Source of the DNA: Cryptomeria japonica | Taxonomy: Eukaryota; Streptophyta; Pinopsida; Cupressales; Cupressaceae | Length of the DNA: 64,000 bases | Direction of reading: 5' to 3' | Assembly: GCF_030272615.1 (NCBI RefSeq) | Contig: NC_081410.1 | Location: forward strand, 146,344,349-146,408,348 | In this document: positions 8,988 to 23,291 of the stretch, one piece after another | How the letters are laid out: every line of letters begins with the position of its first letter | Numbering within the stretch: the first letter of the stretch is position 1 | Translations under genes and position numbers: made by a program | Notes under the pieces: generated by a model | What the model saw: the letters and a program-made list of their open reading frames with translations, nothing else | What the model was told of the DNA's origin: nothing | The model's database searches: none

Positions 8988-10465
8988 GTTAAGTATTAAG
9001 CTAAGCGGAAAATCATTCAATATAGAAATCGATTATGATAGCATCATTGATTTCTGTATTGATGCATTTAAGATGGGCACAACACTATATTTGCCACTCC
9101 GAAATATGTCTTTCACTACTATCATCACACAAGAATCAGAGGCAATGTGGTTATAATAGATGTTGATTGATCTTGAAATTGACCAAACATCACCAATCTC
9201 GGTTTCCTCTAACAACCAGTCTTCTCAAGATGCTGAAGAACCCAATCTATTATGCCTAAACTAAGCATATTGAAGTTCATCATCATTGCATCATTAGTTG
9301 GTCGATAATTAAGACCATTGTCTTTATTATTGTCCTACAGAAGAGTATATTGCAGAAATAATTACCAAAATGCTTAGTAGAGATAACTATATCAAATGTA
9401 GAGATAAGCTTGGACTTGTACCTGGTTTGGTTGTTGCTAATATGATGTGCATTAGTTTCCCATCGGATCATAGTTCACCCAAACTAGGATATTTGGTTTC
9501 TTTGTTAAGATACTATTCTTGTCATCTTTTGTAGGTTGTTTTACAGATTGCTTGGTTTCTTATTGTAAGCCTATTTAATAACCGAAAGTACAACAGATCT
9601 GTATCGCTGCTTGAATATTTGGTAATGCTGCAAAAAAAACATTCTCTGAAAATTTCATACAGCAACTTATAAAAAATATGTACACATAGCAGGCATTAGA
9701 TCATTCACTAAATGACAAAATCAGCCATTAGGACTCAAATAAGAGAAGAAAACAAATCAAAAGTTTAAAAATGCATAATTCCTATTGCATTATCAAACAA
9801 ATCAGAGGGAGGAAGGAGGTTTTAGTTTGAAATTTATATTTCAAAGCCAGGTACATAGGAAGCTTCACCATTTCAGTCAATCACAGAAACAAAAGCCTCT
9901 CTCTGCCCAATTTTTTTGTATCTTTCTAGTAGATGCTTTCAGCTGGATATAGATAGATACAGCTAATTAAAAACTTGAAGGAGCATTGATATACTGTTTA
10001 CTTACCTTTATAATTGTGTTATAACTACTCTATGCCATCACTGGAATAAATAAAATAATATCCTGCTCTTTTGTAAATAAACAATTTATTAAGTTTTGAC
10101 TTATTTAATTTAAAGGCGTCTTGGTTTAGTTCAAACGCTTTCCACAAACTAATGTACCTGTATGTATAACCTCTATTTTGCTCAACATCTTTAGGTAATG
10201 AATTATTATGCTTTTATTTTGCCATACAAAACGAGAATTATTGATGTACATTAATGCCATGAACAACAAAATATATTTTCACATATTTCTCTTTTCATTT
10301 CATATGTATTCATCTGCACATTACTCCTGCAGATAAGAGGAATTCCAATTATGTATTGATGAATATGAATATAAAATGATGCTGTTCCCAGTAATAAAAT
10401 ATAAATAAACCACCTATAGCATAGACTGAGAGATCAATAAGAATCCATTTCTCACATCAACAAAC
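8988..10465. other. Intron-like AT-rich sequence, no gene seen
   Basis: No convincing coding sequence on either strand. If the SRFR1-like gene continues to the left, this is intron downstream of the exon ending at 10466. The next expected SRFR1 segment (after the AFYQ end) was looked for and not found. Confidence 0.5.
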
Positions 10466-10546
10466 CTGATAAAAGGCTAGGCACTGAAGTACAAATTTCT
10501 CTTGAGAATCAACATCGAGATTAAGAACGGCATCATAGTCTTTCAT
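10466..10546 (-). CDS. SRFR1: SRFR1-like exon f
   Basis: Acceptor TTTTAG at 10547-10552, donor GTTTGT after 10466. The 81-nt exon in phase 0 reads MKDYDAVLNLDVDSQEKFVL, then QCLAFYQ. The EKFVLQCLAFYQ end is the feature by which I recognised the family. The next exon is not in view. Confidence 0.85.
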
Positions 10547-10675
10547 CTAAAACCCACAAGCAAAAAATTTAGATTCAGGATTTCTCTCTCATGAACAATT
10601 GATAAGAATATGGGCCTCCTAGAATCAAATCACAGCTTAAATGTCATCCAAAATTCAATAAAAAGTGTCATATAC

Positions 10676-10784
10676 CGCATTTTTATAATCTCCAACTGCA
10701 TGCCAGCAAGATGCTCGCAGGTATAAGCATTCTAAATTCGACTCATCCCACTCCAAACCAGCAGACAGCTCTTTAATAGCATTC
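10676..10784 (-). CDS. SRFR1: SRFR1-like exon e (TPR)
   Basis: Acceptor TAG at 10785-10787, donor GTATAT after 10676. The 109-nt exon supplies one base to finish Lys, then reads NAIKELSAGLEWDESNLECL and YLRASCWHAVGDYKNA. The LYLRASC...AVGDYKNA pattern is the characteristic late TPR of SRFR1-type proteins. Confidence 0.85.
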
Positions 10785-13700
10785 CTATTTCATGTGATAG
10801 AAAATAGTTTAAGGTAACAACTTTCAAATACAAGCAAAAATAGAAATGAAATGCATTAGTTTAAGCACATAAACAGCAATGAAATGTCAAATTTCTGCAG
10901 AAGAATACTTATTTTTGTCCTCTGAAATTTTACAAACTAAGCAAAATTGAAAAAAAAATAAAGTATCATATCATGTAGAATAATGAGCTTCATATATCAT
11001 ACCTTATAAGTAGACAACATTCTCAATACCTATCAAATCACATACTAATGTACCATGAAAATTGAATTATTAGGAGAGCAAAATATTGCTCGAATTTTGA
11101 TATAAGGCAGCCTAGACAGGACTTTAAGATTACAAATTATAGATGGCTGGATATTCTGAAACAGCATCTATGGTTCACGGCACAAAAGAAATAAGCACAG
11201 GTAAATCTTTTGGTCTTTTAGCAGACAACATTCTTAATTCCTATCATTGTCACTTACTAATGTACCATGAAAACTACACTATTAGGATCAAAAGCTAATG
11301 ATAAGTAAGATAGCCTACATAGGACTTTAAGATAGCAAACTATAGATAGTTAATTTACTCTAAAACAGCATGTACGGTGCATGGCACAAAGGATATAAGC
11401 ACAAAAATTTTCAGTCATTTAATTCTAATACATAATCCATCAATCTAAACATGCCTTCATACAATGCTCTATTTCCAGAATAAGCCAATCAGTAATTGCT
11501 AATTATCAATTCAATCAGAAGCATTCGGGAACATAAGGGAATAAGTAATGGAGGCACTTCAGAATACACATTTTTCATCATGAGCTTAAGATTTCCATTA
11601 TGAAATGACAATAAACGCAGTTACAAATATCTCACGATCTCCTAGTTCCTACATGTCCAGTAACATATTTCCGGACATTTCATTGTAGCTTCTCCTTAGT
11701 ACATGGAGTTGTCCAAATTCCCTGGCACCAGACTATACCAATCATAACTTCTGAAATCCCTGACATCTTAGTTTAGCCAGTAAAAGATCTTTCACAAGAA
11801 ACTCATTATCCTATGGTAAACTGCTTCACCATGCAAATTGTGGATCTGAATCAAAGCCAAACCCTGACAGGATGGTTATGATCTTCAACATATAAGTCCT
11901 GGAAGATGCATCCATTGCATCAATCTCCTACTTGAGGACATAGGAAAAACTGCATGGGAGAAAACAGTGTTTCCAGAAGCCAGAAATAAAACGAAATACA
12001 TTTAAAATCACCCTTGTGTGCTTAACTTGACGAGAAAGCACAGAAAAGAAAAGGAGCTTTTGAAATCAGGAGTCACACAGTTTGCCACCAATTTTATTAC
12101 CTTTCAAATGTTTGTGATTTCTCAGTAGTTGGGAGTCTACATATTCCAAGAATGATGATAGGGAAAGGATCATAATGACAGTTTATAATTAAATGTTTGC
12201 AAAGAGAATATAAGATATCCTCAAGATAATCATAACTTTAAACTAAATAATTACAAATTTACAAATCAATAAACTCCATTAATTTGAGCATCTATAGAAC
12301 TCCTAAAATTTTAATTCTTCGATTTATAATTTACACATTGTTGTTCTTATCATTCAAATTTCTATTTATAAATTTTAAAAATCCATACAATTTTGTTTCA
12401 GCAACCTGTCTTACATACTCTACATTTGGTAGATGGTAGGTAATACCCAACAGGTTATCTATGTGATGTCATGGGTAAGGCCAATGAGGCCATCCAGCAT
12501 TATTATGCGTAAAATAAAAGAAAATATAAACATATTTGCAACAAAACTGATTGGAGGTGAAACATGCAGCTCCACATACATTCAGCAGCTGAGCAGCCTA
12601 CTACTTGGACCCCAAAATTTTCTTCTTCGATTGCTTTAAGAACAATGGGAAGGCTAAAGATGACCTCAACACATGTATAGAGAGGATGACACCTCACAAA
12701 ACCCTTTGAGACACAGTTTTTGGTGAGTTGCACATTTAGAAGACTGCAGAGGGGATGCTTTCTTCTTCAACTCTCTGCAGTTTGAAGGAGAATTGCCCAA
12801 CAGAAAGGTAAAAAAAATTGAGTCCTTCAACCATAGTCTTGTAAAGACTACACTTTTTTAATAAGTGCAACTCTAGCTTACTTACAAACTTATAATCATT
12901 CTCTTTACATATTTTTGATGGACAATTATTGGCAAAACCACCAAATATTTAAAGCCTAGCAATCTATATGTTGTTCCATCACTGGTGCCTTGGGGTGTGA
13001 GTACAATTGGAGCATATTTGAGGCCACTCACGCAAAAAAAGCACAAAAAGATTGACCCAAAAACACCTCAGTGACCTTGTTTCCCTACAATGAAATCTTC
13101 ATGTTCCAATCAAAAAGGTCAATAGGAAGGAAACTAGTGAATTAATTATATTGGATGGCATTGATTTAAATTTTAACCAGATCACTGATGATATAAAGCC
13201 CATGTTTACTGAGGAGAATTGAAATTTTAAGTGGGAAGCAGCAGAAGGGGCAGCAACAACAGAAACTCCAGCAGAAGCAGAACTATCAAGACATTTTACA
13301 TAGGATGATGACATACTACCTGATATTTGCAATGAAGAATTTACCTTCCAATACGAGGGCACAGCAAATGAATATTATGATGTGCATTGTATTCTTTTTT
13401 GATAAAAATTTAATAGAAAATATATTTGTGGGTTCTCTAAATCACTTTTCATGCCTTTCAACAATATTTTGTATGTTATTTATGTTAATTTTATGAATTT
13501 ATGTGTTTTTAATGTAATTTTTTACAAACCTCGAGTCCATGTTACAATTTTGCACTGCCATGTGTTTGTAGAGTCCAAGCTAAAATTTTGCAATGCCATG
13601 ATTTTGACTAATGAATGAGGATGGTGGCATAGTAATATAAACTCACTCAATTTCAAGATCCAACTTTGAATCAATGATAGGCATGAAAAAACAATCTTGA

Positions 13701-14578
13701 AACATGTATCCAATAATAGCACACATAGTTGTAGACAATCATTTGACGACCACTCAATCAAACACAAGTAATCCCAACCATGACTAATACCTTTATATAT
13801 ACCTACTCCTCCAATATACTCATCAATGCATCATGCATGGGAGAAGCTAATCGTCTATATATGCAACCATATGTGAGAGACCTTAAGGTATGTGAAAGAA
13901 ATAGAACATGGTACCAAGGCAGTGCAGAAAAAAAATTGTAATATGCATGGCACTTGCTTAGAAAGAAATCCTTGTATACACATGTAACTTTTCTAAATTC
14001 TCAAGTTTTCTTGTCGAGATTTACATCTTACACAAGAGGCAAATGGGTAGTGAATGGAGAAAATAGTATCTCAAAAACATATGACAATATATCTCCCCCA
14101 TGATTTATAGGGTCAATGCCATAGATGACATTGTAGCTTGATTAGGCATTAAATGCAGTAGTTCAACATGATGGCATCACCCATAAATCTAGATTCTAAA
14201 TCAAAGGCACCATTTATACTGACCATTGCTTGTTTGTTATAAAATGTAACGAAGAAATGGCTTGTATTATTACAAAAAAAAAATTATTTGCTCGAAAAAA
14301 AAAGTGCAATAAATCAAATAAAAATAATTTTGCCCTTTTTTTTTTATTTTTTACTACCAATGTGCTTTTTTTGGCTCTTTAGTAACTACAAAAAATGAAT
14401 AGTTTATAAAACATTTTATTTTCTTTTCAACTTAAATAACTTATTACAACTTGTAAGACCTATAATAAAAAATGACCAAAAGGACAATTGCACCTTTCTA
14501 TTTTTATTTCATATTTGCCACGCAACACTTTGGTAAAATTTAGTACTTTAGATGGCACAAGGCTGGTTAGGTAGGGTG
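10785..14578. other. 15.6-kb intron, left part: no gene seen
   Basis: AT-rich intron sequence. Plus-strand 12430-13400 has short interrupted coding-like stretches (for example a weak DDDILPDICNEEF segment near 13300) that I could not assign and do not call as a gene. It also holds the tandem duplication at 11012-11430. Confidence 0.5.
11012..11430. repeat. Diverged tandem duplication, period about 211 bp
   Basis: Both units start AGACAACATTCT (11012 and 11223) and share CTAATGTACCATGAAAA, GGACTTTAAGAT and the ending GGCACAAA..ATAAGCACA. Divergence is considerable, so the duplication is old. Confidence 0.8.
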
Positions 14579-14968
14579 TGTTAAGAGTGAAATAGGAAAA
14601 TCACCTGATTGTTAAATCCCCTATTTAGTTTATTAAACTTAAGCTAAACTTAGGAAGTGTTTTTTAATTATTAGGTCATATAATTTTTTTCTCGTAGCAT
14701 AGGATGACAAAACTTGTCATGATCTAATTTAATCCTCACCTAGGTTTTATCTCGAGTTGCTTTATCCCTTTTTCCTTTTATAAGAATTCATTATTGCATT
14801 GTAATCATCCAATTACTCCATAATTCAGAAGCTCAATCATGATACTTCTTTGGATCAATTCAATTTTCAAGGTTGTATAGCAAATCATGTTGTTTTTTCT
14901 CTTTGTGATAGGCATTTGGGTTGCAGGTGATTTATGGGAGCTACTTGCTTCAACAATCAACTCCAACA

Positions 14969-14983
14969 TGGTGTCAAAGCACC
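14969..14983 (+). other. Primer-binding-site-like sequence (tRNA-iMet type)
   Basis: TGGTGTCAAAGC differs at two positions from the plant copia consensus TGGTATCAGAGC, and directly follows the CA end of the 5' LTR. Confidence 0.6.
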
Positions 14984-15868
14984 AAATCAACAATTTATTG
15001 TTCTTTTTCTAAGAGATTTGGCCTTGAGGAATAAATTGATGCATGCTCAAGCAAAATGGACATCATTGTTGCGTCCAAAATGTCAAACACTACTATATAT
15101 TGTCAAATCATCAAAATTTGAGCAACGAAAACTTAGGTAATTTTTTAAGCACAAATTTTGAGGCAAAATAATCCATATAATCATATGAATCTATATGTTG
15201 TGCCTAATCACCATAATATGCTGTCTACATAAAAAATCCATGCACTCACTATTTTTCGATGAGAATCTAAGTTTTTCAATGTCTTGTTTGTATTCTTGAC
15301 CATTTCTTGAGTTTTTCAACATCGTAAAACTTTCCCAACAACCTACACAGTTTCACGACACCACTGACGCCATTCTCTAGCAGCCATCCAATCACTACCA
15401 ACTCACGAGACCAACTTGTTTTTTTGGCCTTTTTGGATCTATTTTGTAAGTTAGCTATAACTTGGGCATACGGTACCAAAAATTGGCAAACAAGATATCG
15501 TTGTGACACTAGTTCCACATTCCACATGCTTTCCAGGGGTACAAGTCTCATCATCAAGCTTTGCTCCGGTACAATTTATCGCTTGTTAAAGTCAAATCAT
15601 CATTTTTTGCTTCCAAGACCATAACTTATTTCCTATATCTCCAATTTTTGTGATTCTTGCAACATTAGAAAGGTATTTGAAAGCATTCTTTAAACCTATA
15701 TAAACATTTTTTCCAAAATTTGTCCCAAGTATTTTCATTTCAATTTGTCGTTATTTCACATCCTGGTCAATTACTTGGAAATGTTTGTTTGCAAGATATG
15801 ACTTCATTTGAGCTACTTTATATGCATTGAAGTTATTGGCCTCTGATTTTATCATTTAAGGAGGCAAC
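14984..15868. other. Leader of the old copia-like element, no gene seen
   Basis: Non-coding stretch between primer site and gag. No sustained reading frame with family resemblance. Confidence 0.45.
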
Positions 15869-17960
15869 ATGGGTCTTTTTGTTCATCCCTCTACAATAAT
15901 CCTAGGAAATGATAATTATGCGTCTTGGAAAAATGGCAACCTAACACATCTCAAGTGAGTTAATCTTTTGCTTTATCTTTATGGATTTATACCTCAACTA
16001 GACACACCAAGGATTGGATCATCTTGGGGTAACATCAATGACCATGTTGTAGGATTGATTTGTTCTATTGTTGATTCTAACAATATGTGTGTTGTATTGG
16101 ACATTGATTGTCCCCACACACTTTGGACTAGACTTTGGGAGATCTATGGAGATCCTCATATCTCTACATTCCTAGATAAATCTCATTCCCCTTAATTATG
16201 TAGATTGCATAACCTTTTATGATGATACTTTAGAGGATCTTGAGTACATCCCAAGTCTTTCATGTCAGATGGTTTAGAGGCTTGTCTCCTTGTTCCTACT
16301 CCCATCAAGATCACATCTACATCTTTTGTTGTTCCGAATGAGATGAGTATTATTACATCCAATGGCCCCTATTGATTCAATGCAACAAGACATTCATTCT
16401 CTTCTAGACATAGATATTGTAATGTCCCCTTTTGGGATTACCCTAAATCTTGCCCTTACTATTATCAACTCTGTTTGCCTCCTCTCTTTATTATTATGAA
16501 ATCATTTATGTCATATTGATTCCTAATAGCAATATCATAATCATTTATGTAGTTTGATGCTTTGTTGAATGGACCATTCGGTTTTCTTCTTGGTTCCATC
16601 CTTCTAATGATGTCTCCTTCACTTTATACCCTTCATGGAGAAAACGGGACACATTCCTTTGGTTATGAAAATATACATCTGTTTGGCAACAAATGTTGTC
16701 CTTTCACTTCTTATTTAATCTTCACCTATCCCTCACTTCTCAAATCTATCTTTACTACTTTTCAAATCTGCATATATCCCATTTAAGATCTGCATATCTT
16801 CTCCTTCTAGATTTGCATATCCTATTTTCTTCCTCCCTTCTCAAATCTTATTTCAAATCCCTCTATATACTTCTGCTCTGGATCTTCTCTAAATCTCCTC
16901 TAATTCCACTTTATTCCCCTCCATTCCATTTGATCCTTCTTCCCCTTTATATCTTCCAATGTGAGGAAGAGGCCGCACCTCTTCATCATGTCTGCCTTTT
17001 GGCAAGAGTCACAACCTTTCACAATTAGAACACTTTGAAAGAGTACAACCCTTCATAATTTCTACGCTTTAGGAAGAGTCACTTCCCTATTTACTTCCCA
17101 TTCCTTTCTTCTTCCCTTAATCCTCTTCCTCAATTCACATGCTCTATTCTTTCTTCCTTTCTCCAATCTTCTCCTTCAAATGAAGTTCTCTTCTCCCTTT
17201 TATATCTCACGTTTGAGGGAGTCGCAACTTTTCATTTCATGCCTCCATTCTTTAAACTTAAGTAATTTTTTTTTATTTTAATTTTATTCTTTTATATTTT
17301 TATTTTATTTTTATTTTTATTTTGTTATATTTTAATTTTATTATTAGCATTTCTTATTAAAATCTATTTCAAAATGGGGACATTACAGATACTTGGGATT
17401 CATATCTATCAAACATATCAACATTGTTTGTGGAGTCTCATATTTCAGATTTGTAGGATTCATTTGCGAATATTCATCTCCTCTTTCATGACAACCACAT
17501 CCTGGTTGTTAGCCCATCATCATTGTCTTTGGAACTTGTTCTACATCAATCTTCATAGGATTTTAGATTGGCATCACCCAATTTTGTCATGTGGCCATTT
17601 AAGCTGTTTCAAGAGACACACAGTTCATTTTAGATTCCCTATTCAACAAGCTTATGGGAATGGCTTCTCCAATCACTAGTGGATCTATATCTTTCTAAGG
17701 GGAGAAATGTTGTTTACAAGCAATGGATCATGTTTTGTATTCAAGCTGTCATCACTAACACAAGAGCTACTTCTTTACAAGGGGATTTATATTCTAATAT
17801 TATCTCTCCTATTGGGGTGGCATTTATTGTACTTATGTGATAGAACTAGTCCTTGAGTGGTCATATAGAGACTCAAGAAGTAGAAGAAGAAAAAGGAGAT
17901 AATGAAGAGGAGAAAGAAAAAGATAGCATTGAGGACAACACTTTTGTAAAGAAAGGGCAA
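15869..17960 (+). pseudogene. Copia-type gag remnant, split by solo LTR
   Basis: From the ATG at 15869 the frame reads a copia gag-like start (IILGNDNYASWKNG), hits a stop at about 15957, then continues NINDHVVGLICSIVDSNN and LWTRLWEIYGDP. This resembles the gag/UBN2 pattern of NYxxWK and LWxxLxxIYG. After the insertion at 16418-17387 it resumes with DTWDSYLSNIS and ends in an acidic EEEKEKDSIED stretch before the 3' LTR. No protease, integrase or RT follows, so pol is deleted. Confidence 0.55.
16418..17387. mobile_element. 970-bp solo LTR (TGTAATGTCCCC type)
   Basis: Starts TGTAATGTCCCC and ends GGGGACATTACA, a 12-bp perfect terminal inverted match. Flanks are GATAT (16413-16417) and GATAC (17388-17392), a target duplication with one change. 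It is inserted in the copia-like gag remnant. It encodes nothing: the interior is pyrimidine-rich (16690-17200), then T-rich. The same terminal type recurs at 45589 and 58901. Confidence 0.85.
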
Positions 17961-18266
17961 TGTTATGCCCCTAATCCCATAGTGTTTATTGTGTTATGAC
18001 CAGTCGTCTTGTGGCCACCTTAACTCTTAAATAAGTAACATAATCATTTTTTATTAAGGATAAGGTTCTACCTTATGGGGGTAGCCCCTTTCATTAATAT
18101 TCAAACCAGATTACATATATAAGATATACCATAGGCCTTAACTGAACCAACTCCATTGCTTGTCAAAACAAAATCAAGCACCAAAACACACCTACAACCC
18201 TAACAATACATTATAACATACTTAAATATGATCCTAATTGGATCCACACTTACTGACAATACCATC

Positions 18267-21200
18267 CTAATACATCCAACAAAGGATCTCTATAAAACCT
18301 TCGCTCAACATATTCACCCTGGCCAGCAGATCATCTAACAGCAAATCATTGTTGACACTTGTAAAAGTAGCGAAGGGTTCCTTGGCAAACTCCAGAATAC
18401 CCTCTTGAAAAATGTTCAGAGCCTCTACCATCTTCTTGCCTTCCTTGACAGTCGTTGCATCAAAAATGTCAACGATCAGCCCCTCCGAAGGATCAGCCTT
18501 CCTACTCAGCAGTCCCATGTCAAAAACAGCACTATATTCCTTCTATGCTAACTTCGTAGCAACCCTGCTTGCCTTACCCACACTACCTGTAGACTTCGTC
18601 ACCATCCTATAAAAATACTCGACCAGAATCCTGTCGTGCTTATGCCCTCCGCTCAGAAATTCCTCACCAAGAACACTCCTCACTGTCGGCTTCAAATACT
18701 CCTCATGAAACACGAACAACCGACCCAACTAATCATCTAACTCTTCCGCCAAACAAACACAGGTTATCCCAAAATACGCCACCATTTTTACCATTTGCCT
18801 TCTGTTGTTCGGCTTAAAAAAGCTCTCCCTCTCCTCTAGATCTTACTGCGCAAGGAACGAAAGCCACAAAAATCTTTGCCGAGCTCAGAAAATCTGCAAA
18901 GGGATCCCCAAATTTCACACCTTACATCGCCACTGCCACTCCGTCATTCATTAATCTATCCACCGTCCATCAATAATCCTAACACGACACCCCGCCATGT
19001 CATTTTCCTTTAACTTTCTCACCTCCTTCCACATATTGGCCCCGTCCTGAGTGTCTTCCTCTACATCCTGAACAACCCCTATATTTGCAAGCCCGTCCGC
19101 CAATTTGTTGGCCTCTCGATAAACATGACATAAGGAATATGAATCCAGTTTACTTAGCACACCGATAATTATTTTAGCCCACCTAGCCAATCTCCACCCT
19201 ATAACACTTCCTTTGTTAATTGCATTCACACAAAATAACGAATCACCTTCTATTTGGACTTTGAAAAATCCTTTGCTAATGCACAAAAGAATATCGCATG
19301 CTAGTGCCTCCATTTCCGCCTCATTGTTCGAGGCTTTCTCTATCCTTCTGGAAAGAACCCACAACGATTCCCCATCAGAATTCCTAATAACGCAACCAAC
19401 CTCTGCCTTACCTGAATTCCCCTTCGCTGCTCCATCAAAATTAAGCTTCACCCATCCTTCCTTAGGAGCCTCCCATTTAACATCTCTCCTAGACAATCCT
19501 TTATTTGCTGCAACTCATAATGGTCCCACCAACCCCTCCCAATTTTTTTTGTATCCTAGCATCCCAGGACGAAAAAATGCAAATTCTTTTTATCTTTTTT
19601 ATTAGAATTGGCCACTTCACACATAGCTAGATTAATCTTCTAGACCAAAACCCCAACCTCCAATTCTTTATCATCAAATACTTGCCTATTCCATTCCTTC
19701 CATATATGCCAAATCAAGAGAGAGGGCGCAAACACCCATATATCATTCCACATTCCCCCACTGCCACGACACTTCCAACTCTTAATAAAGTCTTGTAGGC
19801 TTTTGTTCCTCACATCGTAGCATTCTATCAACCTTAATAGACGATCCCAAACTTCCTTAGCATAATCACATGAAAAAAGAATATGGTTCGCAAACTCCTC
19901 TTCCTTCTTACATAAAGGACACCTAGTGGGGCCCATCACCCCAAGCCTCCTCAGCCTATCTCCAGACAAAATTCTTCCATGCATAGCCACCCATTGAAAA
20001 GCTCTGACTTTGGGCATAACAAATCTATGCCAACAAAGCTTGTTGGGCCAATCTCCTTCCACACTCCGCGGACATTGAATCCAATAACCAAGTTTCACTA
20101 AATACCTGCCCGAAGACGCTCCAATCCCGAAAAAATTCACCCTCCTCAATAAGTTTGACTCTTTTGGACATAAGAATAACCTTGACCTTCGCCCAATCCT
20201 GACTTGGCAAACAATTACTCAAATCCTTCTAACTGTCAAGAATGTTCCCCTCTCTTACATCCACATAATCTGCCACCTTCGAACCAAACCGCTCAACCAA
20301 TTCGCCCAACCACGCAAGATTACCCAAAACTTCCTCCAAACTGGCCTCGCCATTCCAAGAATCCGACCACATTTATGCCTTCCTCCCATTTCCAAGCTTC
20401 CAAGAGACATGCTTTGCAATAATGTGCCTACTATCCTTCATAAATCTCCACATAGCCGAACCTCCCCTAGGATTCGCTATCGTGAGTATTCTTTCTCTAT
20501 TATCTGAATCTAAATATTTACTCCTGATAATTCTTGCCCACAATTTGTTCGGCTCTTCATATAATTTCCAAATAAGCTTTGCACCCAAAGCTTTGTTCTG
20601 TTTTTCCAACCTCCGAATACCTGCCCTTCCTTCCTCCTTAGTTTTGCACACCTGATCCCATCCAATTAAATGAATCCTCTTCCTATCGCTGTCCTTGGCT
20701 CCTTCCCATAAAAAGTTTTTCATAATCCCTTCCAAGACTCTGGCACTTTTAGCAGTTAATTTAAAACTGGGCATCGTATAAATAGGAACAGCGGACAACA
20801 CCACTTTGATCAACTGAATCTTGCCCGCTAATGATAACCATTTATGTTTCAAAGCACAAATCCTTTTCCTCATGCTGGAAAGCGTTTTCTCCCATTGATT
20901 CGACTTGCATTCTCCTGCCACCATCAAGACCCCCAAGTGTTCCGTTGGAAGCTGATCAATCTTGAACCCAAGCACCCCTGCCATCATAGTCCGATCATGA
21001 TTCCTAGAGTTGAAAAAGAAAACAGAAGATTTCTCCAAATTCACCAACTGACCCGATTGAAGAACATATTCATCAAGCACCCTTCTAACCACACGTGCTT
21101 CCCTAAAATTTGCACCACTTTCCACTCACCAATCTCCTTCAAACTCTCGATCCTTCTCCCCAACGCCTCAACCATAATCACTAATAAAAAAGGAGATATC

Positions 21201-22749
21201 GGGTCCCCTTGCCTCAACCCATTTTCACTTCAAAAAACTCACATAGGCTGCCATTAACAATCACCGAAAACCTTGGAGAAGATATGCACCAGTCCACCAT
21301 TTGAATCAAATCCTCAGCAAACCCAAACTTCCTCATAACCGCTTTCAAAAAACTCCAATTAACCCGATCATAAGCCTTGCTCATGTCCAATTTAATGATC
21401 ATCCCTTTAATTTTCTTTTGGTGCAAAGTGTGAGCTACATCATTCATAACCACAATGCTTTCCAAAATTTCCCTACCTGGGACAAATCCATTTTGCTCCT
21501 CTGAAACAATCTTATTTAATGCCTTCTTCAACCAATTTGCCAGAACCTTGGAAAAAATCTTATATATAGAATTGCAAAGAGAAATCATTCTATAGTCCCC
21601 AAAATTCTTACAAGACTCCTTTTTGGGGATTAAAGCAATGGTCGAATTATTAATATCCTTAACTAGCCTTTTTTTCTTTATCAAATCTTCTGCCACCTTC
21701 CATATGTCATCCCCCATAAAACTCCAACAGTTCTAGAAAAAGTTAGCCGCGAACCCATCCAGCCCGGAAGATTTGTCCGGACCCAAATCAAAAGCAGCTT
21801 TTTTCACCTCCTTAGAAAAAGTTGTTGTCAACATAGCATTATCCGCATTCGCAATCAACTCTGGAAGACCTTCTAACAAGGAAGCATTCTGAGCATCCAA
21901 TAAACGTTCATTACTATTCAAAAGAGAACGAAAGAACGACACCGCTTCTCCCTTTATCTCCTCTTCTTTACTAAAAAGATTACCATTCGAATCTTCGATT
22001 GATGAAACCCAGTTCCTATCTCTCCTACTCTTTACTGAAGCATGGAAAAACTGTGTTTAAATCCCCATCCCTTAACCAATTCTCCCTAGGCTTCTCCTGC
22101 CAATAAATCTCCTCCCTCTTAAGAATCTTTGAATATTGAAACTTCAATGCCTTTTCCTTCTGAAATCTTCCTCAAACATGCCACTCCTAATCACTTTCTC
22201 ATTTAGCACCTCCAGTTCCTCTTCAATCCTAATATTTTCAGTAAAAACATTTTTAAACGATTCTTTATTCCATGATTTCAACTTCTGTTTCAAATATCCC
22301 ATCCTCTACATGAAACAAAAAGACACGGTTCCTTCAAAGAGGTCACTCTTGGCCCACCATAATCTCAAAAAATTCTTCAATTTTGAATCTCTCCACCACA
22401 TCTGTGAAAACTTGAAGAAGCGTGATCTCGGCCCAATATCTCCTCTAACCACCAATTACACCGGAAAGTGGTCCGAAGCAGAGAACGGGATAATCCGAGA
22501 CTCATACGAGAGAGAATCTTTCATCCACGCCAACCCCAACAAGAATCTATCTAATCTTTTCGCGATATTAGTGAACCCTGCTCTCCTATTGGTCCATGTG
22601 AATTCTCCATTTTTAGGGTGGCAATCTATCACTCCCACATCCCTCACCATTTCTTGAAAATCCCTCATTGCCCTGAAATTCGCTTCCACCTTACCTCCAC
22701 TTTTTTCCGAGGGATCCAATATTGCATTAAAGTCTCCCCCAATAATCAC
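18267..22749 (-). pseudogene. LINE ORF2: endonuclease, RT, RNase H
   Basis: Endonuclease end at 22749-22456 (GGDFNAILDPSEKSGG, DRFLL, SDHFPV). RT at 21942-20373 (GPDKSSGLDGF, STIALIPKKESC, YRMISLCNSIYKIFSKVLAN, EEQNGFVPGREI, IIKLDMSKAYDRVNW, then LGVLMVAG and the thumb). A zf-RVT-type region follows at 20149-19640 (CPLCKKEEEFANHILFSC). RNase H lies at 19496-18951 (LNFDGAAKGNSG, NNEAEMEAL, EGDSL). Extra sequence follows to 18267. The usual FADD box between the GDPISP motif and the thumb is missing: sequence runs from RRIESLKEIGEW directly to FREARVVRRVLDEY, implying a deletion around 21130. RNase H after RT is known for a subset of plant L1 elements. Confidence 0.85.
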
Positions 22750-23291
22750 ATTATCCCCAAATAAATTTAACCTGATAGAAATTTCCCTCCAAACTTCTTA
22801 CTTCTCGTTTTTAATAGGACCGTAAACATTGAACAAGAAGAATTCAAACCCTTTCCTTTTATGAATTAATCTACAAAACATCCAACTCGATGCCTCCTCT
22901 AAAACCAATACATCAATCAACTCTTCCTTCCACAAAACAACCAAACCTCTTGAGGCTCCTATAGCCTCACCACATGCACCTTTCCAAATTTTACAAAGCT
23001 TGATGAAATCTTCAAACTGAACCTTTTGTAATTTTGTCTCCTAAAGAATGCAAACATTTGTTGCCAAATTCTCCAACTTGCACTTGACCAATCACCTCTT
23101 GTCAGGGGTGGATATGCCCCCGACATTCCACGTGGAGACCTTCATTGATGTCCAAGGGAGACACCCACTCCCTTGGATCTAGATAGAAAAAATTTTAGGC
23201 TCATAAAACCTTTCTTAACCACTTCCTCCTCTCTCCTTTGCTTATTGGTTTTCCTACCCCTTTGATTCTTCTGAAAGTAGGAAGCAGTCAA

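Noticed and set aside
12433-13767. Possible coding segments in the 15.6-kb intron
   Set aside because: Short, interrupted, no domain recognised and no phase-compatible splice sites; not called as exons of SRFR1.
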